A DNA stretch of 39,150 bases from Flavobacteriaceae bacterium (GTDB lineage: Bacteria > Bacteroidota > Bacteroidia > Flavobacteriales > Flavobacteriaceae): positions 1 to 39,150 of the forward strand of contig JANTFO010000011.1 in the NCBI GenBank assembly GCA_024763365.1, written 5' to 3'. Positions 25,400-34,297 of the stretch are shown here, piece after piece. Within the stretch, counting starts at the first letter, position 1; every line of letters starts with the position of its first letter. The position numbers and the translations under genes were made by a program. The notes beneath the pieces are model-generated. The model was not told the origin of the DNA, searched no databases, and saw only the letters and a list, made by a program, of their open reading frames with translations.

Positions 25400-27757
25400 A
25401 TGAATTTTTGGGCTTATGTATCGCGGATTATTTTAAGAGGCAGGATTTTTGTGATTCTGGCTATAATTGCGATAACATTATTTTTGGCATCCAATTGGAA
25501 ATATGCCCATTTTTCACATACTGAAGCCAATATCCTACCGGATGACCATCCTATTTACCAACAATATGAACGCTTTCTGGAACTTTTTGGAGAAGAAGGA
25601 AATCTCATACTATTTGCTGTTAAAGATTCTAGTCTTTTTGAACCCAAAAAATTTAATAATTGGATCGACCTGGCAAAAAAGTTTCAAAATTATGATGAAG
25701 TCGCCTATGCGGCTTCCATTGGTGATGTAAAAAAACTTATAAAAGACAGTAAGAATAAAAAATTCATCATCGAACCCTTATTTGAGGAACACCCTGAATC
25801 AAAAGAGGCCGTAGAAAAAATTAAAACAGAGCTTTTTACCCAACTACCCTTTTTTGACAATTTGTTATACAATAAGGAGACGGGGACACTGCAAAGTCTA
25901 TTATATCTGAAAAAAGATATTGTAAACACACCAACCCGGAAAAAATTTATTCTAGAAGAGCTCAATCCTCTTGTTGAAGCTTTTGAAAGGGATAATAATG
26001 TTGATGTTGTCGTTTCGGGTATGCCCTATATTCGTACTATGAATTCGAGAAATATAAGTGATGAAATGCAGATGTTTCTAGGATTGGCATTATTCATTAC
26101 GGCCTTTATATTCTTTTTATTCTTCCGGTCCTTTAGAGCTACCTTCATTACAATGATTGTCGTAAGTATTGGCGTTATGTGGGCCTTTGGTTTTATTGGT
26201 TTATTTCGGTATGAGATTTCCATATTGACTGCCCTCATACCGCCTTTAATAATCGTAATTGGAGTTCCCAATGCCATATTCCTGATCAATAAATACCAGC
26301 AGGAAGTTAACAAACATGGAAATAAAGCACGTTCACTAACGAGAGTTATTTCAAAAATAGGAAATGCTACCTTGATGACCAACCTAACAACTGCTTCAGG
26401 TTTTGCTACATTTATTTTTACACGCAGCCAGATGTTGAGTGAATTTGGAATAATTGCTTCTGTCAGTATTTTGGGAATATTTTTGTTGACCTTATTGATT
26501 ATCCCTATTGTATATAGCTTTATGCCTATACCCAAAGAAAAACATTTACGGCATCTTACTAAACCATGGATAGACAAGATTATTAACTGGTTGGAGAATA
26601 CTGTTCGTCACAAAAGGATAGAAATTTATATCACAAGTGTAATCATTCTCATATTGAGTATGATCGGTATATATATGATCAAAGTTTCGGGTAGCTTAAT
26701 CGAAGATCTACCTCAAAGCAAACAGTTTACCAAAGATGTTCAGTTTATTGAGAATGAGTTTGGTGGTATTATGGCACTGGAATTTCTGATAGATACCAAA
26801 AAACCAAAAAATGTCATGAAACTGGGAACGCTTAAAAGGATGGAAAAACTCAATGAAATCATTGATGAAATACCGGACCTATCAAGAAGTATCTCTATAG
26901 TAGATGCCGTAAAATATACTAAACAAGCCTTTTATAACAATAATCCGGACTATTACCAACTACCGACACGTGAAGAGCAGGTTTTCATTATGCCCTATGT
27001 CAAAAATTCCGGCGGAAATGAAAATCTTTTAGAAACTTATGTAGATTCTACCGGGCAGTACACTCGTCTAACTACCTTTATGAAAGATATTGGTACAGAA
27101 AGGATGGAGATTATAGAAGAACGTATCCAATCCAGAATAGATAAAACATTTCCCAAAGAAAAATATGAGATCAGCATGACAGGTAAAGCATTGGTTTTTC
27201 TTAAAGGTACTAATTACCTGATTAAAAACCTCTTTATTTCATTAGGACTTGCGGTACTACTTATTTCATTATTTATGGGTTATATGTTTAGGAGTATCCG
27301 TATGATTATTATATCACTCATTCCCAATATGTTACCTTTGTTGTTAACAGCCGGAGTAATGGGTTTTTTAGGCATACCACTTAAACCTTCCACCATTTTG
27401 GTTTTTAGTATTGCTTTTGGAATATCGGTGGATGACACGATACATTTTCTGGCTAAATACCGGCAGGAATTGATAGCGACGAACTGGAAAGTCAAGAAAT
27501 CCATTTACGCTGCAATTAGGGAAACAGGAATCAGTATGTTCTATACTTCTATCGTACTGTTCTTTGGATTTTTGGTATTTACCGTTTCCAGTTTTGGCGG
27601 CACGAAAGCATTGGGAGGATTAGTTTCAGGAACACTTTTGGTAGCTATGCTCTCCAACCTGCTTCTTCTCCCTTCATTGTTGCTTTCTCTTGAGAACCGT
27701 ATTGCCAACAAAAAGGTATTTAAACAGCCTACTATTGATGTGTTGACGGAGGAGTAA
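25400..27757 (+). CDS. RND-superfamily exporter, MMPL/HAE3 type
   Basis: 785 residues from the ATG at 25400. Two repeats each have a first helix (about 10-30 and 405-430), a large periplasmic loop, then five clustered helices (about 225-370 and 620-770), as in MMPL/HAE3 transporters. The second half has GISV-D678-D679-TIHFLAKY, the acidic proton-relay position. The equivalent of the first half reads IGVPNAIFLINKY and lacks the Asp, so only one half may carry protons. Likely substrates are lipids or other hydrophobic compounds (family knowledge). It is followed 22 nt later by the DASS transporter. Confidence 0.87.
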   Translation: MNFWAYVSRIILRGRIFVILAIIAITLFLASNWKYAHFSHTEANILPDDHPIYQQYERFLELFGEEGNLILFAVKDSSLFEPKKFNNWIDLAKKFQNYDEVAYAASIGDVKKLIKDSKNKKFIIEPLFEEHPESKEAVEKIKTELFTQLPFFDNLLYNKETGTLQSLLYLKKDIVNTPTRKKFILEELNPLVEAFERDNNVDVVVSGMPYIRTMNSRNISDEMQMFLGLALFITAFIFFLFFRSFRATFITMIVVSIGVMWAFGFIGLFRYEISILTALIPPLIIVIGVPNAIFLINKYQQEVNKHGNKARSLTRVISKIGNATLMTNLTTASGFATFIFTRSQMLSEFGIIASVSILGIFLLTLLIIPIVYSFMPIPKEKHLRHLTKPWIDKIINWLENTVRHKRIEIYITSVIILILSMIGIYMIKVSGSLIEDLPQSKQFTKDVQFIENEFGGIMALEFLIDTKKPKNVMKLGTLKRMEKLNEIIDEIPDLSRSISIVDAVKYTKQAFYNNNPDYYQLPTREEQVFIMPYVKNSGGNENLLETYVDSTGQYTRLTTFMKDIGTERMEIIEERIQSRIDKTFPKEKYEISMTGKALVFLKGTNYLIKNLFISLGLAVLLISLFMGYMFRSIRMIIISLIPNMLPLLLTAGVMGFLGIPLKPSTILVFSIAFGISVDDTIHFLAKYRQELIATNWKVKKSIYAAIRETGISMFYTSIVLFFGFLVFTVSSFGGTKALGGLVSGTLLVAMLSNLLLLPSLLLSLENRIANKKVFKQPTIDVLTEE

Positions 27758-27779
27758 TTTTTCATACCTTTACACTGGT

Positions 27780-29267
27780 ATGGCTGTATTACAAACTTAT
27801 AAAAAAACACTCTTACTACTTTTGGCTTTGATACTTGCTATTATAGCCTATTTTATTACCCCAAATTCTACATATCCCAAAGCGCCAGCTGTAGCTTTTA
27901 TGATTGTTTTAATGGCTGTTTTATGGATAACGGAATTACTACCACTAGCCGTAACCTCTTTGATCCCAATCGTATTTTTACCAGTAATTGACGTTGGAAC
28001 ACTCGGGGAAGTCACAGCTTATTATGCCAAACCCATTATTTATCTTTTTTTGGGTGGTTTTATTCTGGCCATTGGCATCCAAAAAACAGGTTTGCATAAA
28101 CGTATTGCTTTGTTTTTATTACACAAAATAGGTGATAAACCCCATCAATTAGTCTTGGGTTTTATGTTGGCTAGTGCCTTATTGAGCATGTGGATTTCGA
28201 ATACTGCTACAGTAATGGTGATGCTGCCGGTAGCTTTGTCTGTTTTGGAAACTGCTAAAGCGAATGGACTTAAAGGCAAATCATTAACAAATTTAGGACT
28301 AGGAATTATGTTAGGCCTGGCCTATGCTGCAGATATTGGTGGAATGGCTACTGTAATTGGCACCCCACCTAATTTGGTATTTCTGGAAATGTATGAAACC
28401 TTGTTCCCTAATCTTCCCATTGTTGGTTTCGTAACATGGATGATCATGGTCTTACCCATGAGTATATTTTTTCTATTTATAGGTTGGTGGATACTGGTAA
28501 AATTCATTTTTAAAATGCCCAATACAAGAATATTGGGTGGCTATGAGGTAATTAAATCCTCCTATTTGGAATTAGGCAAAATTACTCCTGATGAAAAAAG
28601 AGCCGGATTAGTTTTTTTATTAGCCGCAGTTTTATGGCTTACTGGCTCTGACATACAACTGGGAGAGGCATTTACTATACATGGATGGCGTTTTTATTTG
28701 GGCATACCTGAAGCAAAAGATGCTGCGGTTGCCATTTTTGCAGCCATCTTGTTATTTATCATACCCTCTTCAAATCCAAATAGAAAAAGTATTTTAAAAT
28801 GGCAGGATACCAAAGCTGTTCCTTGGGGGATATTACTTCTATTTGGTGGTGGATTAGCTTTGGCCGGAGGCTTTCAAATGTCAGGTTTAGCTTCTATAGT
28901 AGGAGATTCATTTGCACAATGGAATATAAGCTCTACTACTTCCGCTGTTTTTTCTGTTTCATTTATATTGACTTTCCTCACCGAAATAACCTCCAATACA
29001 GCTATCACAAATCTTATCCTTCCTATCATTGCAGAAGCTTCTAAAGCCTTTAATATGGATCCCAGGATTTTGATGATACCTGCCACTTTATCAGCTAGCT
29101 GCGCCTTTATGATGCCGGTAGCTTCACCTACCCAAGCTATTGTTTTCGGGTCGGGCTATGTAAGTATGAGAGATATGATTAGAGCAGGGTTTTGGTTTAA
29201 TATAATAGGTGTTGTTTTGGTATCTCTATTTTTTCTTACCTGGGGGCAGTTTGTTATTGGTGTTTAA
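27780..29267 (+). CDS. SLC13/DASS-family anion symporter (dicarboxylate type)
   Basis: 495 residues, about 11-12 membrane segments. It has both Ser-Asn-Thr motifs that coordinate sodium and substrate carboxylates: S140-N-T142 (WISNTATVMVMLP) and S405-N-T407 (EITSNTAITNLILP). The family block GTPPNLVFLEMY is present. DASS carriers import succinate, malate, fumarate, citrate or sulfate; dicarboxylate is the most likely but is not proven. The stop overlaps the end of the convergent small membrane protein by 4 nt. Confidence 0.9.
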   Translation: MAVLQTYKKTLLLLLALILAIIAYFITPNSTYPKAPAVAFMIVLMAVLWITELLPLAVTSLIPIVFLPVIDVGTLGEVTAYYAKPIIYLFLGGFILAIGIQKTGLHKRIALFLLHKIGDKPHQLVLGFMLASALLSMWISNTATVMVMLPVALSVLETAKANGLKGKSLTNLGLGIMLGLAYAADIGGMATVIGTPPNLVFLEMYETLFPNLPIVGFVTWMIMVLPMSIFFLFIGWWILVKFIFKMPNTRILGGYEVIKSSYLELGKITPDEKRAGLVFLLAAVLWLTGSDIQLGEAFTIHGWRFYLGIPEAKDAAVAIFAAILLFIIPSSNPNRKSILKWQDTKAVPWGILLLFGGGLALAGGFQMSGLASIVGDSFAQWNISSTTSAVFSVSFILTFLTEITSNTAITNLILPIIAEASKAFNMDPRILMIPATLSASCAFMMPVASPTQAIVFGSGYVSMRDMIRAGFWFNIIGVVLVSLFFLTWGQFVIGV

Positions 29268-29635
29268 GAATACTTCATTCTTAGTTGAATTGCTTTTAAT
29301 ATTAAGTAAACTAAGAAAAATACGAAGTATAAATAACAGGACACAATACCGAATTCTAATATAATGCACTCAATCTTTTCAAAATAATGAAGAACGCTAG
29401 CAAAACCGGCTAAGGCAATGCCAAATCCATTGATAAGAAGATACCATAATTCTTTGGAAAAAATATGAAGTAATAACAATAACAATAAATATACGATTCC
29501 AATATAGCAAACGGGAATGATTAAAAATCTCGGGCATATATTTCCATATGTATATTCATCCCAAACTAACTGTGAAAGAATACCAATACCCAATATCAAT
29601 AATATCGTTAGAACGATATGGATTTTTTTTCTCAT
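29264..29635 (-). CDS. Small four-helix membrane protein, unknown function
   Basis: 123 residues, mostly hydrophobic, with four predicted helices (about 5-23, 38-60, 66-86, 92-115) and basic N- and C-terminal ends (MRKKIH, RMKYS). I recognise no motif. It overlaps the DASS gene end-to-end on the opposite strand. Hypothetical, but open frame and membrane pattern support a real gene. Confidence 0.6.
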   Translation of the reverse strand: MRKKIHIVLTILLILGIGILSQLVWDEYTYGNICPRFLIIPVCYIGIVYLLLLLLLHIFSKELWYLLINGFGIALAGFASVLHYFEKIECIILEFGIVSCYLYFVFFLVYLILKAIQLRMKYS

Positions 29636-29692
29636 TTACGTTCTAAAAATATGTAAAATATTTTAATTTTAGTAGTGTTTTTTAATTATTTA

Positions 29693-29735
29693 ACAAAAAA
29701 AGTCGAATTAAAGTAAACAAACAATAATTCGACTT
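29693..29735 (-). terminator. Intrinsic terminator of gdh1
   Basis: Arms AAGTCGAATTA (29700-29710) and TAATTCGACTT (29725-29735) form an 11-bp stem; the + strand A-run at 29693-29699 is a U-run at the 3' end of the minus transcript. Confidence 0.85.
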
Positions 29736-29757
29736 GTAGAAAATTTAAAACATTTAA

Positions 29758-31098
29758 TCAAATGATGCCTTGATCCAACATAGCGTCAGCTACTTTTACA
29801 AATCCGGCTATATTGGCTCCTTTTACATAATTAACATAGCCATCTGCCTCTGTACCGTATTTGACACAGGCATCATGAATATCTTTCATAATTCTATGTA
29901 ATTTGTTATCTACTTCCTCAGCAGTCCAGGAATAACGCAATGAATTTTGACTCATTTCTAAACCTGAGGTAGCCACACCTCCAGCGTTAGAAGCTTTTCC
30001 TGGAGAAAATAAGATTTTATTCTTATGAAATATATCAATAGCTTCTTCTGTAGAAGGCATATTGGCTCCTTCTCCTACCAACATACATCCATTGTCTACC
30101 AGCATTTGTGCATCTTTCCCATTTAATTCATTTTGAGTTGCACAAGGTAAAGCGATATCAACTTTCAGTTCCCAAGGTTTCTTACCTGGATAAAAAGTAG
30201 ATTCATCAGGATATTCTTCCGCAAAAGGAGCGGCAATATCATTATTGGATGCTCTTAATTCTAGTAAATAATCAATCATATCTTTTGTCAATCCATCAGG
30301 GATATGGATATATCCATCAGGTCCAGATATAGATACTACTTTAGCGCCCAATTGAGTTGCTTTTTCAGCAGCACCCCACGCCACATTACCAAAACCTGAA
30401 ACAGCTACCGTTTTTCCTTTAAAACTTTCTCCTTTGGTTGCCAACATTTCTTGAGCGAAATAAACATTTCCATAACCGGTTGCTTCAGGACGCATTAAAG
30501 AACCACCCCAGTTATTTCCTTTTCCGGTTAATACACCGGTATGCTCTTTGGCCAATTTTTTATACATACCATATAAATAACCAATCTCTCTACCTCCAAC
30601 GCCAATATCACCGGCAGGCACATCAGTATCAGGGCCTATTAAACTCCATAGTTCCAACATAAAAGATTGACAAAAATGCATGATCTCTGCATCTGATTTT
30701 CCTTTAGGATTAAAATCAGAACCTCCTTTACCGCCTCCCATAGGGAGCGTCGTTAAAGCATTTTTAAAGATTTGTTCAAAACCTAAAAACTTCAAAATTG
30801 ATAGATTTACTGACGGGTGAAAACGCAGGCCTCCTTTATATGGACCTATGGCTCCATTAAATTGAATACGGTAACCCAAGTTAACTTGAACTTCACCTTT
30901 GTCATCTTTCCATGGTACTTTAAAAGTGAGGATACGATCCGGTTCTACAATACGCTCAATGATCTTGGCATCTTGGTATTGTGGGCTTTCGTTGTACACT
31001 TCATGTACGGATTCCAATACTTCGTGTACGGCTTGTAGATACTCTTTTTCGCCCGGATGTTTGGCTTCAAGAGCATTCATAATTTCATTAACGTTCAT
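29758..31098 (-). CDS. gdh: Glutamate dehydrogenase with NAD-type coenzyme signature (gdh1)
   Basis: A 446-residue hexameric-type glutamate dehydrogenase. Catalytic motifs are GPYKGGLRFHPSV, LPMGGGKGGSDF (active-site lysine) and PAGDIGVGGREIG. The Rossmann region reads SG-F236-GNVAWGA and SG-P260-DGYI. These match the NAD-specific Clostridium symbiosum enzyme (F238/P262), so NAD use and glutamate catabolism to 2-oxoglutarate are inferred. It is about two-thirds identical by eye to gdh2 at 37424. It has its own promoter and terminator and lies downstream of the ATP-grasp pair. Confidence 0.95.
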   Translation of the reverse strand: MNVNEIMNALEAKHPGEKEYLQAVHEVLESVHEVYNESPQYQDAKIIERIVEPDRILTFKVPWKDDKGEVQVNLGYRIQFNGAIGPYKGGLRFHPSVNLSILKFLGFEQIFKNALTTLPMGGGKGGSDFNPKGKSDAEIMHFCQSFMLELWSLIGPDTDVPAGDIGVGGREIGYLYGMYKKLAKEHTGVLTGKGNNWGGSLMRPEATGYGNVYFAQEMLATKGESFKGKTVAVSGFGNVAWGAAEKATQLGAKVVSISGPDGYIHIPDGLTKDMIDYLLELRASNNDIAAPFAEEYPDESTFYPGKKPWELKVDIALPCATQNELNGKDAQMLVDNGCMLVGEGANMPSTEEAIDIFHKNKILFSPGKASNAGGVATSGLEMSQNSLRYSWTAEEVDNKLHRIMKDIHDACVKYGTEADGYVNYVKGANIAGFVKVADAMLDQGII

Positions 31099-31149
31099 AT
31101 GAATAATATTTATATTTGGTGTGCAATTTTACATTTCTAAATTGCCCTA

Positions 31150-31176
31150 CAAAAGTAAGAAATTATCATTTTCCAA
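31150..31176 (-). promoter_or_regulatory. Predicted gdh1 promoter
   Basis: Minus strand TTG (31174-31176), 16-nt spacer, TACTTTTG (31150-31157), a perfect TAnnTTTG. The leader to the start at 31098 is about 45 nt. Confidence 0.5.
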
Positions 31177-31313
31177 AAGTTGATATTTTTCATTTTTTTT
31201 GAAAGATTAGTAAAATTTTTAGACTATTGGTTTTGCTGTTTAGCATATTTCCATTTGAAATACTAAATAATTAAAAAATATTAAAAAAACTGTGAGCAAA
31301 GCATAGGTCGAAC

Positions 31314-34271
31314 TCAGGTTTTAAATATAGCTGCTCTGTGATTTTGACCCTCTATAACAATCCTTATCGGCTTTGAAAATCGGATATGGCGTATGAATTC
31401 ATTTTCAAATACTGAAGGCTGTTTATCTAAATAGGAAACATCATAATAGCCATCATCAATAAAAGGATTGATGGTCAAATACCCCACTTTAAAGGAGGTT
31501 AAATTTTGGAAAAAATGTGTCCCTTGACTTGGGTCAATACGGTAATTTTCTAAGCCTGACTCAATAATAACCTTTGCCATTGAAATTTGAGGCCAAATGA
31601 CGGGAATTCCTAGCCACGGATCGCTGGAACCCCACCTTCCGGGACCTATTAATACGTAATGAACTTTGTCTTTTTCTAATTTTTCGTTGAGGTCACCTAC
31701 CAGATTTGCGATCTCTTTGGTTTTAGATTTATCAAAATGCTCGGGCTTTATATATACTATATCATAAATATCTTTTATAATTCCGTTGCCCAAAGCAGAT
31801 TTACTATAAATGATCATATCATTTTTGTCAAGATCATCCTCCAATGTTGTAGCAATATTTTCAAACTCTACTATCGGTCTTATCTGAAGGAAGCTAAAAT
31901 TAGCTCTTTCACCATCGTCTACGTCTAATTTTACTGCAAATTCTATTTCAATAGGGTTTTGCATTTCAATTTCTCCTATAGCCAAAAGATCTTTTAAAAT
32001 ATCAGCTAAAGGAAATGTATTGTATTTTAATATATTTTCAAATGTCAATACTCTTATACCTTCTTGTCGGATACCGGGTACAATTCTATTGTTCTGCAAA
32101 TCATACGTTGAAGCTACATATTTTAATGATGTATGTTTTTCGGCTTTTCGTAATCTGACTTTTACTTTATTGACTGCCTCACTCGTTGATTCATAGTAAC
32201 TATCAGGATTGGTATCCAAACCGAAAAAATATTTTTGAGTTTCTCGTTGAGCCATACCCGGGTTTGATAATTGATGAATATTCTTAGGATGATAAGGAGA
32301 AAACCGTAAAGTCCTTCCGCCACCGACAATTATTTCACCTAGTCCAAGGGCTATATTAGCAATTCCCTCTTCCGGTTTTTCATTTCCTAAAGGATACACA
32401 TTGATAGATCGAGCTACCCCTGATATATTTGGATAATACAAGCCTTCATATTCCTTACCGATTACTTCTTGCAAAATAACTGCCATTTTACTCTCTTCAA
32501 TAGCATGTGAGGTGGCTTTTATATATGATTTACTTCCTTTATAAAAAGCTGAAGCCATCACAGATTTGATTGCATTCGTGACCATTGGTAAAAAATCCTT
32601 AATAGATGTATTGGGCAACATATAAGTGGAAAAAATACCGGCAAAAGGTTGATAGATAGAATCTTCTAAAACGCTAGAAGATCGGACAGCTACAGGAGAA
32701 TCTAATGTTTTAAGAAATGCTTTAATATCTTCTATAGCCCAGTAAGGAAGGGGTTTTGAAATAAATTTTAACAGTATCTCTTCATCCGTATGGTCTTGCG
32801 CAACAAAAGAAAAAAGATTATGCCTATCCATAAACTCATCAAAAACCTGAGTGCTAATAACAACTGTACGAGGAATAGCTATTTTAACATTTTCGTATTT
32901 ATAAGATAGTTTGTATTTTTTAAGAAACATATCTATAAAAGCCAAACCACGTCCTTTGCCACCCAATGCCCCATCACCTATTCTGGAAAATATCATGGAA
33001 GCATCGTAAAAAGATTTATCAAACTTTGCAATAACTCCTCTGGAACGATAAATTCTAAAGGCTCTGACTGCATCAATTAAAAATTTACGGACTTGATCCT
33101 CCTCAGTAAAATCTTCATACTCTATTTGTGAAAATAAATTTGCTAAAGGAAATAACGCCCTGGCTTTTAGCCATTTAGAAAAATCGTTCTTTTTCGCATG
33201 ATATACTAATGATTCAATAGAAACTTCTGAAATGGCTTTTTGAATTGCATGAAGGTTTTTAGCTTTTCTTATTATTCTTTTCTTTACCGGACAATAGAAA
33301 TTAAAGCTTCCAAAGGCTAAATATTTTGTAATAAATTTAGTAATATCATGACCTATAGTTTCAGAGTGTTTATATAAAAATTTAAGTTTTGCCTTTCTTG
33401 CTTTTTCACGATTTGACAGGTCTGAAGATTGAATTAAAACAGGCATTTCCGGATGAAATTTATGCACATATTCAGCAAATAAAAAACCTGCATATTTATT
33501 GTTCTTTCCATCTTTATAATAGGATACATCTGAAATAACCCCTAACAAACTATCTTTATATTTATCATAAATGGCCATTCCACTCTCAAAATTGGTTGCT
33601 AGTAATATCTTTGGCCTTCCTCTTTTAATCATCATTTTTCTGTGTACATTAAGGCTATCTTGTGCAAAGGCCTCACTTTGCTCAAAAAATACCCTATAAA
33701 TGAGGGGTAGGTATTGTGAATAAAAGCGTAAAGAATCTTCTACTAATAAAATGGCTTTTACACCTACGCGTAAAATATCATTTTCTGCATTCATCTGATC
33801 TTCCACAAGCTTGATGATCGCTAAAAATATATCTATATTACCACTCCAATGGAAGACAAAATTTATATCATCCGATTTTTTTTCACGAAGCATTTTACGT
33901 AATTCTTCCGAACTATGACTTAGGGCTGCAATGGGTATTTGGGGATACATATTCTTAACTCGCTTTGCTATATCAAAAGATCGGGTACTATTGTTAACCC
34001 AAGTAATAACCAGGTCTATTTGATTATGTCTCAACATTTCCATCACCTCTATTTCTGATCCGGCATGAACAAAATTTGGTGGGTAGCGCAAATTCAAAGC
34101 TGTATACTCTTCAAAAATCAATTCATCAATCCTACCATCTTCTTCTAAAAGATAATAATCATAACTGGAGCATACAATTAGTATATTGTTGATTCGCTTT
34201 TGCATTAATTGCTTGTAAGCTAAATCTTCAAATTCATAAGTAAATAAGTTTGGTAGCGGGTTCTTGAGCAT
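31314..34271 (-). CDS. Receiver-like and PEP-synthase-type ATP-grasp protein, paralog 1
   Basis: 985 residues. The N-terminus (about 28-155) is a degenerate receiver-like fold with W91 where the phospho-Asp should be. A second receiver (about 172-310) keeps the full set E178/D179, D248 (VISDVSYYKDG), S282 and K301. Residues about 425-800 are the PPDK/PEP-synthase N-terminal ATP-grasp domain (GGALGGKGRGL-type loop near 436-442, AVRSSSVLEDS near 527, LQIRPIVE). There is no phosphohistidine swivelling domain and no PEP-binding barrel. A distinct C-terminal region (about 810-985) carries GPGRWGSSDPWLGIPV near 877. Probably a regulated ATP-dependent enzyme of unknown substrate. It is 26 nt downstream of paralog 2. 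Confidence 0.8.
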   Translation of the reverse strand: MLKNPLPNLFTYEFEDLAYKQLMQKRINNILIVCSSYDYYLLEEDGRIDELIFEEYTALNLRYPPNFVHAGSEIEVMEMLRHNQIDLVITWVNNSTRSFDIAKRVKNMYPQIPIAALSHSSEELRKMLREKKSDDINFVFHWSGNIDIFLAIIKLVEDQMNAENDILRVGVKAILLVEDSLRFYSQYLPLIYRVFFEQSEAFAQDSLNVHRKMMIKRGRPKILLATNFESGMAIYDKYKDSLLGVISDVSYYKDGKNNKYAGFLFAEYVHKFHPEMPVLIQSSDLSNREKARKAKLKFLYKHSETIGHDITKFITKYLAFGSFNFYCPVKKRIIRKAKNLHAIQKAISEVSIESLVYHAKKNDFSKWLKARALFPLANLFSQIEYEDFTEEDQVRKFLIDAVRAFRIYRSRGVIAKFDKSFYDASMIFSRIGDGALGGKGRGLAFIDMFLKKYKLSYKYENVKIAIPRTVVISTQVFDEFMDRHNLFSFVAQDHTDEEILLKFISKPLPYWAIEDIKAFLKTLDSPVAVRSSSVLEDSIYQPFAGIFSTYMLPNTSIKDFLPMVTNAIKSVMASAFYKGSKSYIKATSHAIEESKMAVILQEVIGKEYEGLYYPNISGVARSINVYPLGNEKPEEGIANIALGLGEIIVGGGRTLRFSPYHPKNIHQLSNPGMAQRETQKYFFGLDTNPDSYYESTSEAVNKVKVRLRKAEKHTSLKYVASTYDLQNNRIVPGIRQEGIRVLTFENILKYNTFPLADILKDLLAIGEIEMQNPIEIEFAVKLDVDDGERANFSFLQIRPIVEFENIATTLEDDLDKNDMIIYSKSALGNGIIKDIYDIVYIKPEHFDKSKTKEIANLVGDLNEKLEKDKVHYVLIGPGRWGSSDPWLGIPVIWPQISMAKVIIESGLENYRIDPSQGTHFFQNLTSFKVGYLTINPFIDDGYYDVSYLDKQPSVFENEFIRHIRFSKPIRIVIEGQNHRAAIFKT

Positions 34272-34297
34272 TTATATATGTCTTAATATTTTAAAAA

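Noticed and set aside
26026-26577. Long minus-strand open frame inside the exporter gene
   Set aside because: Antisense shadow of a well-supported membrane protein; its translation is a low-complexity mirror of hydrophobic codons.
31099-31313. Terminator after ATP-grasp paralog 1
   Set aside because: A-rich tracts are present but I found no convincing hairpin; only the gdh1 promoter is supported in this gap.
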